64,000 nucleotides of DNA from Antedon mediterranea (GCF_964355755.1 NC_092671.1:25046070-25110069), one strand, 5' to 3'. Shown: positions 48,401 through 57,797, numbered from the stretch's first letter. Numbers and translations: made by a program. The notes: generated by a model not told the origin, from the letters alone.

Positions 48401-50426
48401 AATTACTGTTGGGATCGAAATGAGATTTATGCAGACATCCGGGTATGCTGATACTTCAGATAAATGTATCAGAGAAAATTGAATTATTATAATAACTAAT
48501 ATGTTTTAATTACCATTGAAATCATTGCAGTCTGTCTCATGGCCTGTATCATGTAGATACAATTTTCTCATTGTGATTGGTTTATTTGCTGGTTGAATTT
48601 GGTAAATTAATTACTTTTAGTGCCTCCTACTAGGCTGCAGGCTTACATCGTAGGCTGTGTTATGTTCAAGCTGTTAGCTCCTTAGATGATTATAATTTCC
48701 CACTTTCATAAGAGTAGGCCTACTACTGCTTTCAATTCGAATAGAACATTTTGTAATAAAAAGTAGAGGAAATAAATTCATACATTTAAAATAGGCATTT
48801 CAAGGGCATTTCTTAACAGTATAGGCCTAATACCTGCTATCCTATATGATTAGGAGGGAACCTACACAATTAAATGTAATTGTTTATATTTATTTTATTT
48901 GATGGCACAACTCCGGATCATTTTTCTTTTTTGCTAGCAGTGTAAAATGGTATTATTATTCATTGTAGGTGGTAACAGTAAAAAGTGTGCCCTTTGTATA
49001 CACTGATAAGCCACACCCTGTGAATAGATGTGATGATCAAGGTGGTTTCACATGCTCTGACGGCAAAACAGGTTAGTTTAATTTCATAAAGGTAACACAA
49101 TGTTGTGATTGATAATGGATATATGTTAAGCTTGGTTTCCCATTACTAGAATGCAGCGCAAGGACGTAACGGATTTGACCAATCTCAAGCGATGGATTAT
49201 TCGACCTGTCACTTGTCAACTCACTTGCATTGCGTCGACGTGAGTCCTTGCGTTTCGTCTATAGGCCTACAGTGGGAATGAACCAGGCTTTCGGTAAAGA
49301 TTCTATTGAGTGAGCCCGTATACAAATTGTAACCTCCCGTTGTGCATGCCTTCATTTGTGAATTATTAATAGGTAATACATATTATCGGTGCTGTTCATT
49401 TTACAAACATTGTTTGATTGTTTTGATATTAAAACGCCAGGTGCGGGCAAAATATTATATTGATCATGTCCAGTAATTATCGATCTATAGTTTCCATAAA
49501 ACGGTGTGGTACAAAAGGTTATCAGACTGATGACTAAATATAGGAAATGTAACTTTAATTTCACGTTAAAGTTTGTTATAGCGGTATAGGGGTATTCTTA
49601 TGTAAGAACATTATCTTAGAAAATCGGAGTGCCCTCTATAAGTTTGTTAGTTGTTACCTTGAATATATATTTCGTTCGTGGTGTAGCTGGCCAATGGTAA
49701 CCATGGACTTGGTCCATGATGATCAATGTGCCTGTTAAAACTGTTGTTAGACATTTCACACTGTGTGTTTATTTTTGTTTTAGGTGATTTATTGTGCTGT
49801 AAAGGATTTTGTATCGACCTACTCGCAAATCTTTCAAACTTTTTAAATTTCACCTTTGACCTCCATGTTGTAGCCGATGGACAATATGGTGACTTAGTGA
49901 GGGTAATTTCAATTAATGTTCTATTATATAGATAACATACAGATAAAGTTTACTTACCATTTGACATTAATCTCAAAACATTCTCGTACTAATTCTCCAG
50001 TGGACTGCATTGTGTACTATACCGTGGTGTAAGACACCATTGGCCGACTTCATCTAGGCTACTCACTTTACCTTACTAAATAACCTATTTGTTTTTATCA
50101 TTAGTGGTCTTTTCTTAAATGCGTGTACAATCCATGTAGGCCTACATACATATTTGCAGTTAAACAACATTCGTGTTTAACTTATTCGCCATTATAGGCG
50201 TATTGTTCGGAAGTTAAACTAGAGGCCTAATATATATTATTACATATCTTTTTACTGACAGGTACCTAACTCGACAGAGAGACGATGGAACGGTATGATA
50301 GGAGAAATGTTAGACGGCAAAGCTGATATTATAGTGGCACCATTAACTATTAATAAGGAACGAGTAAAACACATAGATTTCTCAAAACCATTCAAATACC
50401 AAGGACTTACAATCCTCGTGAAAAAG
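39436..50426 (+). CDS. GRIN1: NMDA-type glutamate receptor subunit GluN1, N-terminal eight exons (3' partial)
   Basis: GluN1 is the obligatory glycine-binding subunit of NMDA receptor cation channels. Exons are 39436-39824 (ATG at 39438), 41658-41846, 42276-42376, 42749-43039, 44183-44417, 48969-49071, 49784-49902 and 50262-50426. All have GT/AG borders and join in frame to 530 residues with no stop. Residues 1-20 ([20 protein letters not shown]) are a signal peptide. The start ATG lies two bases after an acceptor, so codons before it are intronic. Residues ~22-380 are the bilobed amino-terminal domain ([21 protein letters not shown]-like [24 protein letters not shown]). S1 of the agonist-binding domain follows ([21 protein letters not shown]). 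Pro502, Thr504 and Arg509 in [11 protein letters not shown] match the glycine-contacting residues of mammalian GluN1. [16 protein letters not shown] ends the last visible exon, just before M1. Membrane segments, S2 and the C-tail lie beyond the window. The next intron is at least 13.5 kb and holds the tRNA array. Confidence 0.93.
40600..41410. repeat. Degenerate ~46-bp tandem repeat in GRIN1 intron 1
   Basis: Repeated words CTCCAGATAACATATTTCTA, GAACCAATAGA and TTATTTCTAAAGACT recur in order about a dozen times with many indels. Non-coding. Confidence 0.75.
45807..46330. repeat. 262-bp tandem duplication
   Basis: The text CATTCCAAATTATTTGGTTT begins at 45807 and again at 46069. The two copies differ at only a few positions, so the event is recent. 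Confidence 0.88.
46340..47796. repeat. ~0.85-kb tandem segmental duplication ending in a palindromic motif
   Basis: Both copies start near TTACTGACAGTT and end with AGATGGTACGCGAGCGAAGC (46875 and 47760), in which ATGGTACGCGAGCG is mirrored by GCGAGCGTGCCAT. The first copy is separated from the second by the block shared with 45352-45600. Confidence 0.7.
49128..49290. mobile_element. MITE, family B
   Basis: Termini AAGCTTGGTTTCCCATTACT and ACAGTGGGAATGAACCAGGC with mirrored inner words (GCGCAAGGACGTAACG and GCGTCGACGTGAGTCC). Located in the GRIN1 intron between the sixth and seventh exons. Confidence 0.75.
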
Positions 50427-50538
50427 GTGAGTTGTTTTTAAAAGAAAATTAATATTTAAATAATAATTAGTCAATATTATAAGTTTAATTGTCGATTAGA
50501 TTCATAGAACACAGCATAACTCGTCGATTGTAGTACGT

Positions 50539-50610
50539 GCGTTGGTGATGTAGTGGTTAACATAGTTACCTTCCAAGCAATTGTCCCGGGTTCGATTCCC
50601 GGCCGACGCA
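50539..50610 (+). tRNA. tRNA-Gly (UCC), edge copy
   Basis: Acceptor GCGTTGG/CCGACGC pairs with one G-U. The anticodon stem has an A-C mismatch (GTTAC/GCAAT). Confidence 0.6.
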
Positions 50611-50678
50611 GACATTATAGTTTCATTGTCGATTTGATCCATAGAAACACAGAAAACTCGACTGTAGTAGGCCTACGT

Positions 50679-50750
50679 GCGTCTGTGGTGTAGTGGTTAA
50701 CATAGTTGCCTTCCAAGCAATTGTCCCGGGTTCGATTCCCGGCCGACGCA
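50679..50750 (+). tRNA. tRNA-Gly (UCC)
   Basis: One acceptor mismatch (GCGTCTG); other stems pair. Confidence 0.65.
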
Positions 50751-50815
50751 AACATTGCGTAGTTTTATTGTCGATTTTATTCATAGAAACGCACCAAAAC
50801 TCGATTGTAGTACGT

Positions 50816-50887
50816 GCGTCGGTGGTGTAGTGGTTAACATAGTTGCCTTCCAAGCAATTGTCCCGGGTTCGATTCCCGGCCGACGCA
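50816..50887 (+). tRNA. tRNA-Gly (UCC), intact
   Basis: Consensus copy. Acceptor GCGTCGG/CCGACGC, D stem GTGT/ACAT, anticodon loop CTTCCAA and T arm CCGGG TTCGATT CCCGG all pair. It closely resembles metazoan tRNA-Gly(UCC). Confidence 0.9.
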
Positions 50888-50952
50888 GACATTTTATAGT
50901 TTTATTGTTGATTTCATCCATAGAAACACAGCATAACTCGACTGTAGTACGC

Positions 50953-51024
50953 GCGTCGGTGGTGTAGTGGTTAACATAGTTGCCTTTAAAGCAATTGTCC
51001 CGGGTTCGATTCCCGGCCGACGCA
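50953..51024 (+). tRNA. tRNA-Gly body with UUA anticodon (would read UAA stop)
   Basis: Every stem and both promoter boxes match the intact copies, but the anticodon loop at 50984-50990 is CTTTAAA instead of CTTCCAA. The anticodon is therefore TTA (UUA), complementary to the stop codon UAA. Two bases differ from the array consensus. TTTT follows within ~12 bases. Whether it is expressed, charged with glycine or used in decoding is unknown. Confidence 0.82.
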
Positions 51025-51086
51025 AACATTTTATAGTTTTATTGTCGATTTAATCCATAGAAACACAGCATAACTCGACTGTACAC

Positions 51087-51160
51087 GCGTCGGTGTGGTG
51101 TAGTGGTTAACATAGTTGCCTTCCAAGCAATTGTTCCGGGTTCCATTCCCGGCCGACGCA
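51087..51160 (+). pseudogene. tRNA-Gly (UCC)-like with TG insertion
   Basis: Two extra bases between acceptor and D stem, and T-loop TTCCATT instead of TTCGATT, which damages the B box. Confidence 0.6.
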
Positions 51161-51225
51161 AACATTTTACCGTTTTATTGTCGGTTTGATCCATAGAAAC
51201 ACAGCATAACTCGACTGTAGTACGC

Positions 51226-51300
51226 TCGTCGGTGGTGTAGTGGTTAACATAGTTGCCTCCTTCCAAGCAATTGTCCCGGGTTCGATTCCCGGCCGACGCA
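51226..51300 (+). pseudogene. tRNA-Gly-like with enlarged anticodon loop
   Basis: The anticodon loop is 10 nt (CTCCTTCCAA), and position 1 is T. Confidence 0.6.
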
Positions 51301-51364
51301 AAATTGCATAGTTTTATTGTCGATTTAATCCATAGAAACACAGCATAACTCGACTGTAATACGT

Positions 51365-51436
51365 GCGTCGGTGGTGTAGTGGTTAACATAGTTGTCTTCC
51401 AAGCAATTGTCCCGGGTTCGATTCCCGGCCGACGCA
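51365..51436 (+). tRNA. tRNA-Gly (UCC)
   Basis: All stems pair; the anticodon stem uses one U-G pair (GTTGT/GCAAT). Confidence 0.82.
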
Positions 51437-51498
51437 AATATTTTATAGTTTTATTGTCGATTTAATCCATAGAAACACAGCATAACTCGACTGTACAC

Positions 51499-51572
51499 GC
51501 GTCGGTGTGGTGTAGTGGTTAACATAGTTGCCTTCCAAGCAATTGTTCCGGGTTCCATTCCCGGCCGACGCA
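51499..51572 (+). pseudogene. tRNA-Gly (UCC)-like with TG insertion
   Basis: Same two defects as the copy at 51087, from which it is one ~412-bp block away. Confidence 0.6.
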
Positions 51573-51637
51573 AACATTTTACCGTTTTATTGTCGGTTTG
51601 ATCCATAGAAACACAGCATAACTCGACTGTAGTACGC

Positions 51638-51712
51638 GCGTCGGTGGTGTAGTGGTTAACATAGTTGCCTCCTTCCAAGCAATTGTCCCGGGTTTGATTC
51701 CCGGCCGACGCA
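51638..51712 (+). pseudogene. tRNA-Gly-like with enlarged anticodon loop
   Basis: Same 10-nt loop as at 51226, plus T-loop TTTGATT. Confidence 0.6.
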
Positions 51713-51777
51713 AACATTGCATAGTTTTATTGTCGATTTAATCCATAGAAACACAGCATAACTCGACTGTAATACGT

Positions 51778-51849
51778 GCGTCGGTGGTGTAGTGGTTAAC
51801 ATAGTTGCCTTCCAAGCAATTGTCCCGGGTTCGATTCCCGGCCGACGCA
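51778..51849 (+). tRNA. tRNA-Gly (UCC), intact
   Basis: Consensus sequence throughout. Confidence 0.9.
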
Positions 51850-51913
51850 AATATTTTATAGTTTTATTGTCGATTTAATCCATAGAAACACAGCATAACT
51901 CGACTGTAGTACG

Positions 51914-51987
51914 ACGTCGGTTGTGTAGTGGTTTTAACATAGTTGCGTTCCAAGCAATTGTCCCGGGTTCAATTCCCGGCCGACGCA
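51914..51987 (+). pseudogene. tRNA-Gly (UCC)-like, D-loop insertion
   Basis: Acceptor begins ACGTCGG (A-C at position 1), D loop has two extra T, anticodon loop is GTTCCAA and T-loop TTCAATT. Its counterpart on the right arm is at 58748. Confidence 0.6.
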
Positions 51988-52042
51988 ATGTTTTCAAAGT
52001 TTATTAGTCAATGTGATCTGTAGAAACACAGAATAACTCCCT

Positions 52043-52118
52043 TGTAATGTGGTGTAGTGGTTAACATAGTTGCCTTCCAAGCAATTAATTGTCCCGGGTT
52101 CGATTCCCGGCCGACGCA
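52043..52118 (+). pseudogene. tRNA-Gly-like lacking the 5' acceptor strand
   Basis: The 5' acceptor bases are replaced by TGTAATG, which cannot pair with CCGACGC. The variable region has a 4-base insertion (ATTA). Counterparts on the right arm are at 57536, 58621 and 62730. Confidence 0.65.
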
Positions 52119-52183
52119 AACATTTAATAGTTTTATTGTTGATTTCATCCATAGAAACACAGCATAACTCGACTGTAGTACGT

Positions 52184-52258
52184 GCGTCGGTGGTGTAGTG
52201 GTTAACATAGTTGCCTTCCAAGCAATTAATTGTCCCGGGTTCGATTCCCGGCGACGCA
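52184..52258 (+). pseudogene. tRNA-Gly (UCC)-like, variable-loop insertion
   Basis: A 4-base insertion follows the anticodon stem (GCAATTAATTG), and one C is missing at the T stem/acceptor junction. Confidence 0.55.
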
Positions 52259-52326
52259 AACATTGCATAGTTTTCTTGTCGATTTTATTCATAGAAACAT
52301 AACAGCATAACTCGACTGTAGTACGC

Positions 52327-52398
52327 GCGTCGGTGGTGTAGTGGTTAACATAGTTGCCTTTCAAGCAATTGTCCCGGGTTCGATTCCCGGCCGACGCA
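52327..52398 (+). tRNA. tRNA-Gly body with UUC anticodon (reads Glu GAA)
   Basis: Identical to the intact consensus except for anticodon loop CTTTCAA, giving anticodon TTC. All stems and promoter boxes are intact. Confidence 0.82.
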
Positions 52399-52450
52399 AA
52401 CATTGTCGATTTTATTCATAGAAACACACCAAAACTCTGCTGTAGTACGT

Positions 52451-52522
52451 GCGTCGGTTGTGTAGTGGTTAACATAGTTGCCTTCCAAGCAATTGTCCCG
52501 GGTTTGAGTCCCGGCCGACGCG
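52451..52522 (+). tRNA. tRNA-Gly (UCC), last copy of left arm
   Basis: Stems pair, but the T-loop is TTTGAGT and bases 8-9 are TT; the B box is weakened. Confidence 0.6.
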
Positions 52523-52760
52523 CAATGTTTCCAAAGTTTATTAGTAAATGTGACGTATGGTAGTTTCCCGATTAATCGTACGATCAAACGGTACTGGGTA
52601 TGATCAACTAGCGTTCGTGTTCCCACTTAATCATCCATTCATAGAAGTAGTGATGAAGATATCAATCTGTGGCGACAATAGAATGGACCCGAGACCTGGC
52701 TATCTTCGACTTTTAAATAATAGAAAGTTTAGAATTTTTTTTGTTAGACTAGAAATGTAC
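52523..52760. other. Unique spacer between left arm and transposon
   Basis: About 240 bp. Its first ~30 bp (AATGTTTCCAAAGTTTATTA) match a spacer variant of the array; the rest shows no repeat and no gene. Confidence 0.45.
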
Positions 52761-55700
52761 TAGTCAGGCAGCATTTGTCACTATATTAACTTTACTTCAT
52801 ATATTTAGCCAAGTTTGATTTTTTACTTTTAAATGATCAAGGACATCACAAGAAACAACTTCCAACTTGTTGTCCAAATTCTAAACGCGTTTTTCATTCG
52901 CTGGAGGCGCTTTTTCAAAATGGCCGCCTATGTTATCAAGTACTTATATCTCGGCAACCACTAATTGTAGAGACTTGGTTTTAGTCTTAAAATGTTCGTA
53001 AGGTACATAATTCTATTCACTATAATGGAACATTTTGCCCTAAAATGACCGGAAATACTATTTCTGACCATTTAACCTTTGACCTGATCTTATCATATCT
53101 CAATAACTATTGGTCAGAAAGAGTTGATATTTATCCCAAATTTTTCAGAAAATACATGTTTCTATTTGCCTTAATGCAAAGGTTTGTTTCAAGATGGCCA
53201 GAAAAACCATATCTGACCTTTGACCATAACCTGTGTGATATCCACAACATGTTGGTTATAGATAACATTTTTCGACAGATTGCTCAGAACATCCATATTT
53301 GTAACACATTATTGATTTTTCAATTATTGATGCTTTAAAACATTCACTTAAGCTTGGAAATTAAAGTTTTAAAATAAATAAAAGCCACTCATTATCTCCA
53401 TACATAATCCTAGCCTGTGATTGGCTGAAAGTTCAAGCAGATTAGATTTCATGAGTTTAAATGGTAAGTGTTTTTTAAACCGATTTAAACAGTGTTTGCT
53501 GGGAAATCATACTTATTATTAGTACATATACATTTACTTGTATAATAATGTACCTATGCTGATATAAATGTTGTACAGAGAGGCCTTAGTTAAATAGTTA
53601 TAAACTATAATTCCAGCCTAGGCCTTGTCGCTAACACCTAGCAAACAATGCTAGCCTGGTGAGATCCCCGTGGAACTCAGTGACAAGCCAACTCAGTGCA
53701 TGTGGACCTCCGATGATGTCAGTCAAACGATTGAAAAGCGAGTCTAATTAGGAAAAGAAGCATTGGATAAATTTGTGACTTCACGAATGGTTGAAAAAAC
53801 CGTAAAATTTTGGGACCCTCAAAAGAAAAACAACTTCTCTTATTTCAAGGATGTAGGAGCAGTGGTGAAAACCAAAATTAAAGGTCAACTAGTTTCAATT
53901 AAGCAAGAGAGAAAGATGCTGTCTAGGTTGTTAGTTGTGGCAAAGAGCAGGCCAGAGTTCGCTCTAAAGGATGTCATAGGCAACTATGAGTTCAATAGCA
54001 CTCCACCATCAAATTTCCATCCAGATGGAAGAATGGTATTGCAGTCAATAACAGAACTCCCTCTACCAGATAATGTCAGCAGGCCTGTACAGAAAGATGA
54101 TAAAAAGCAGCATCAATCCTAATTATTGATGGAATGTGTGTCGTCAATATGGTAAAGAAGGTGTCTGAAAAGTTCAATGCTTCTGACTTTGCATCTGAAT
54201 TTGTTAACCTGATTGTTGGTATGAGCAAACCATATGATGAAGTTCGTCTTTTATTTGATCAATATCTATCAGGATCTTTAAAAGAATCTACACGAGATAA
54301 GAGAAAACAGAAAACAACTACCATTCACTACCATGACATTTTTATCGCACAAAGAGACCAAAGCTGAACTTACAAAATATCTGTCAGAGAAGATACCTAA
54401 TCACTTCAAGAACAACACGAAGAAGGTCCTAGCAACACATCACACGTCCATGATGGCAAACTGCAATCTCTCAGAAGTTATCAAGATACCAGAGATGACA
54501 CACGGACAACACACATTGGAAGAAGGGGACCAACTGGTCTTATTGTATGCCTTTGATTGTATGAACAAAGACCCAAGTGCCAATGTTGACATATTTTCTG
54601 TAGATACTGATGTCTTTATCCTTTTAACAGGAAGCTATCCTCTACTTCCTCCAATGACCACATTTTGTAGGAAAAGAGGGTAAAAAATACCTATATGGCA
54701 ATGCTATTACCGACTTTGAAAACAAATATCAGCAGCACTGATTGGATGGTACGCATTAGGTACAGATAACATAGGTACATTTGCTGGAAAAGTAGTGTCC
54801 GCCCATTTCAAAGCATTTCAATGCATTTGCTGTATATGGACTGACCTCTGAAATACCAAATTGGATTTTCAGGCAAATGGAAAGATATGTTTGCATATTA
54901 TACAGTACTTCTAAGATCAAGGCAGATTATGTCACAGACTTGAGATGGATGTTATTTGCACCGAAAGGCAAGGAAGGACAACAATTACCTCCAACCATGG
55001 GAACTCTTAGACCACACGTGGAAAGAGCATACTACATATCTATTGTATGTAATTCATCATGCAAGCCAACTCCATCTATTCCACCAGCAACTGACTACTC
55101 CTGGCAACTAGAAGATGGTCACTTGAAGCCGGTATTTTGCAACAATCCACCAGCACCAGAAGCTCTTCTAGAAATTCGTCGATGTACCTGCAATGGTTCA
55201 TGTTCAACAAATCGCTGTAGTTGTAAGAAAAACAACTTGCTCTGTACTGATGCATGTGAGTGTGGTGATGGATGTGAGAATACAAAGGACTGGAATGTAG
55301 AGCTAGTAGACGATATCGATGAACTTTATTGACTGGAGAGGGTAATCTGACTATATTCAATATTTATGGTATGTATTTATTTATTATAACAGTTCCATTG
55401 GTGATTTGAAATATTGATTTTGGAACAAGGGATATCATCAACAAAACCACAAGTACAGGTACAAGTTATAAACAATACTAGACAAATCTATAGTCTCTCA
55501 GTTATGGATATTACATGCATTAGGGCAAGAGGTCAGATATGGCATTTCTGTTTGCTTTAAAACAAAACATTTAATTACAGTAAATATAAAAAGGCATACT
55601 GTGAACAATTTGAAACAAATTTCAAGTCTGTGTGACCATTAGTTACCGAGATATGATGATAGGTCAAAGGTCAAACGGTCAGAAATGGCATTTTCAGTCA

Positions 55701-55977
55701 TTTCTGGTCAAAATATTCCATAGGGGTAAATAGAAATATGTACCTTACAAACATTTAAAGATTAAAACAAAGTCTCTACGATTAGTGGTTGCCAAAATAT
55801 AAGTACTTGATAGCATAAGCGGCCATTTTGAAAAAGCGCCCCCAGCGAATGAAAAACGCATTTAGAATTTGGACAACAAGTTGGAAGTTGTTCGTTGTGA
55901 TGTCCTTGATCACTTAAAAGTGAAAAATCAAACTTGGCTAAATATATGAAGTAAAATACAAATGCTGCCTGACTATA
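52761..55977. mobile_element. ~3.2-kb transposon with long terminal inverted repeats
   Basis: The left end starts TAGTCAGGCAGCATTTG at 52761 and the right end finishes CAAATGCTGCCTGACTA at 55977. The similarity continues inward for several hundred bases on both sides (for example TTCCAACTTGTTGTCCAAAT at ~52859 and its complement at ~55870; AAAATGGCCGCC at ~52917 against GGCCATTTTG at ~55821), with roughly one difference per 8-10 bases. A TA at each tip may be the target duplication. The middle (53763-55332) carries a broken protein gene. It sits exactly where the tRNA array changes strand. Confidence 0.8.
53763..55332 (+). pseudogene. Broken gene of a multi-copy uncharacterised CXC-motif protein family
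   Basis: Four open pieces (53763-54122, 54134-54367, 54333-54683, 54877-55332) follow one another in shifted frames, so at least three frameshifts plus internal stops (~54720-54800) break one original gene. Visible motifs are LIIDG near 54125, SVDTDVFILLTG (54597-54632), a degenerate TDNIGTFAGK block near 54765, and the C-terminal cysteine cluster CTCNGSCSTNRCSCKKNN plus CTDACECGDGC (about 55190-55275). The same order (DTDV box, T-x-x-DN-x-x-F-x-GK box, QLPP, PAPE-x-LLE, then CXC-type cysteines) occurs in a large unnamed family often predicted in invertebrate and fish genomes. DTDV recalls PIN/FEN-like nuclease acidic motifs, but function is unproven. It is probably the element's own protein. 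Confidence 0.65.
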
Positions 55978-56300
55978 CGTTGTATGTATAGGCCTATAGA
56001 AAAATGGTTGTAGTTTTCAAAATTACGTTGTATAAGTTTTCAAAATTACGTTGTATAAGTTGCGATGTGAAAAACTGTTATTTGATCGTTAGTTGTCCTG
56101 TACATAAAGCAAAAACATAAATATAATAAAATAAAATAAAAATCGTTAGTAAAAATTTTAAAAAAGAGTAAAGATATAAGGAAGAAAAGCAAAGAGATCA
56201 TGGAGCGGCTGTACCAGAATATACAACACTAAGTATTGTAAAGTTAAAAACTAAAAAATTAGGCGAAACAGGTAGAAACACAGAATAACTATAAAATATT
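55978..56300. other. Unique spacer between transposon and right tRNA arm
   Basis: AT-rich, no gene. It contains a direct duplication of TTTTCAAAATTACGTTGTAT (56014 and 56036). Confidence 0.5.
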
Positions 56301-56372
56301 TGGGTCGGACGGTAGTCGAACCCGGGACAATTGCTTGGAAGGCAACTATGTTAACCACTACACCACCGACGC
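56301..56372 (-). pseudogene. tRNA-Gly (UCC)-like, edge copy
   Basis: Acceptor C-C mismatch and two T-stem mismatches; the first unit of the arm is decayed. Confidence 0.6.
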
Positions 56373-56438
56373 ACGTACTACAGTCGAGTTATGCTGTGTT
56401 ACTATGGATTAAATTGACAATAAAACTATAAAAATGTC

Positions 56439-56510
56439 TGTGTCGGCCGGGAATCGAACCCAGGACAACTGCTTGGAAGGCAACTATGTTAACCACTACA
56501 CCACCGACGC
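56439..56510 (-). tRNA. tRNA-Gly (UCC)
   Basis: One acceptor mismatch (3' strand CCGACAC); other stems pair with wobbles. Confidence 0.62.
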
Positions 56511-56575
56511 ACGTACTACAGTCGAGTTATGCTGTGTTTCTATGGATTAAATCGACAATAAAACTATAAAATGAT

Positions 56576-56647
56576 TGCGTCGGCCGGGAATCGAACCCGG
56601 GACAATTGCTTGGAAGGCAACTATGTTAACCACTACACCACCGACGC
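56576..56647 (-). tRNA. tRNA-Gly (UCC), intact
   Basis: Consensus copy. Confidence 0.9.
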
Positions 56648-56712
56648 ACGTACTACAGTCGAGTTATGCTGTGTTTCTATGGATTAAATCGACAATAAAA
56701 CTATAAAATGAT

Positions 56713-56784
56713 TGCGTCGGCCGGGAATCGAACCCGGGACAATTGCTTGGAAGGCAACTATGTTAACCACTACACCACCGACGC
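56713..56784 (-). tRNA. tRNA-Gly (UCC), intact
   Basis: Consensus copy. Confidence 0.9.
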
Positions 56785-56849
56785 AGGTACAACAGTCGAG
56801 TTATGCTGTGTTTCTATGGAGCAAATCGACAATAAAATTATAAAATGTG

Positions 56850-56921
56850 TGCGTTGGCTGGGAATCGAACCCGGGACAATTGCTTGGAAGGCAACTATGT
56901 TAACCACTACACCACCAACGC
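56850..56921 (-). tRNA. tRNA-Gly (UCC), compensated acceptor
   Basis: Acceptor is GCGTTGG/CCAACGC: both partners of pair 5-68 changed, so pairing is kept. One T-stem mismatch (CCCAG). Confidence 0.72.
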
Positions 56922-56987
56922 AGGTACTACAGTCGAGTTATGCTGTGTTTCTATGGATTAAATTGACAATAAAACTATAAAAATGTC

Positions 56988-57059
56988 TGTGTCGGCCGGG
57001 AATCGAACCCAGGAAAACTGCTTGGAAGGCAACTATGTTAACCACTACACCACCAACGC
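56988..57059 (-). tRNA. tRNA-Gly (UCC)
   Basis: Acceptor mismatch at pair 2 and U-G at pair 5. Confidence 0.58.
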
Positions 57060-57124
57060 ACGTACTACAGTCGAGTTATGCTGTGTTTCTATGGATTAAA
57101 TCGACCATAAAACTATAAAATGAT

Positions 57125-57196
57125 TGCGTCGGCCGGGAATCGAACCCGGGACAATTGCTTGGAAGGCAACTATGTTAACCACTACACCACCGCCGC
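57125..57196 (-). tRNA. tRNA-Gly (UCC)
   Basis: Consensus except one acceptor mismatch (GCGGCGG). Confidence 0.68.
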
Positions 57197-57261
57197 ACGT
57201 ACTACAGTCGAGTTATGCTGTGTTTCTATGGATCAAATCGACAATAAAACTATAAAATGTC

Positions 57262-57333
57262 TGCGTCGGCCGGGAATCGAACCCGGGACAATTGCTTGGA
57301 AGGCAACTATGTTAACCACTACACCACCGACGC
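57262..57333 (-). tRNA. tRNA-Gly (UCC), intact
   Basis: Consensus copy; the flanking spacer is a divergent variant (GCATTATTATCGAG). Confidence 0.88.
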
Positions 57334-57398
57334 ATGCATTATTATCGAGTTATGCTGTATTTCCATGGATCAAATCGACAATAAAACTATGCAATGTT

Positions 57399-57470
57399 TG
57401 CGTCGGCCGGGAATCGAACCCTGGACAATTGCTTGGAAAGCAACTATGTTAACCACTACATCACCAACGC
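57399..57470 (-). tRNA. tRNA-Gly (UCC), altered loop
   Basis: Anticodon loop TTTCCAA, acceptor 5' GCGTTGG, one T-stem mismatch. Confidence 0.55.
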
Positions 57471-57535
57471 GCGTACTACAGTCGAGTTATGCTGTGTTTC
57501 TATGGATCAAATCGACAATAAAACTATAAATTGTT

Positions 57536-57607
57536 TGCCTCGGCCGGGAATCGAACTCGGGACAACTGCTTGGGAGGCAACTATGTTAACCACTACACCA
57601 CATTACA
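57536..57607 (-). pseudogene. tRNA-Gly (CCC)-like lacking 5' acceptor strand
   Basis: Anticodon loop CTCCCAA gives CCC (Gly GGG), but the 5' acceptor strand is replaced by TGTAATG and cannot pair. Confidence 0.65.
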
Positions 57608-57662
57608 ATGGAGTTATTCTGTGTTTCTACAGATCACATTGACTAATAAACTTTGAAAACAT

Positions 57663-57733
57663 TGCGTCGGCAAGGAATTGAACCCGGGACAATTGCTTGG
57701 AACGCAACTAATTAACCACTACACAACCGACGT
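57663..57733 (-). pseudogene. tRNA-Gly (UCC)-like
   Basis: Loop GTTCCAA, D-arm deletion, poor T stem, A-C at acceptor pair 1. Confidence 0.6.
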
Positions 57734-57797
57734 CGTACTACAGTCGAGTTATGCTGTGTTTCTATGGATCAAATCGACAATAAAACTATAAAATGTT

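Larger units (their letters stand above)
44418..48968 (+). other. GRIN1 intron 5 with nested duplications
   Basis: No exon recognised. A 262-bp head-to-tail duplication occupies 45807-46330. A ~850-885 bp segment (about 46340-46910) is repeated at about 47190-47796. A ~245-bp block at 45352-45600 recurs at 46912-47156. (TA)n lies near 44790. Short frames at 45203 and 46745 are the two versions of one duplicated non-coding block. Confidence 0.6.
50539..52522 (+). repeat. Tandem tRNA-Gly array, left arm (15 copies, ~137-bp unit)
   Basis: Each unit is a 72-nt tRNA-Gly gene plus a ~65-bp spacer that is nearly as conserved as the gene: a T-rich stretch with TAGTTTTATTGTCGATTT, then CATAGAAACACAGCATAACT, then CGACTGTAGTACG. 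The TTTT in the spacer can stop Pol III. The A box TGGTGTAGTGG and B box GGTTCGATTCC are internal. The arm lies in the sense direction of GRIN1, starting 113 bp after the eighth exon. Individual copies are listed below. Confidence 0.95.
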
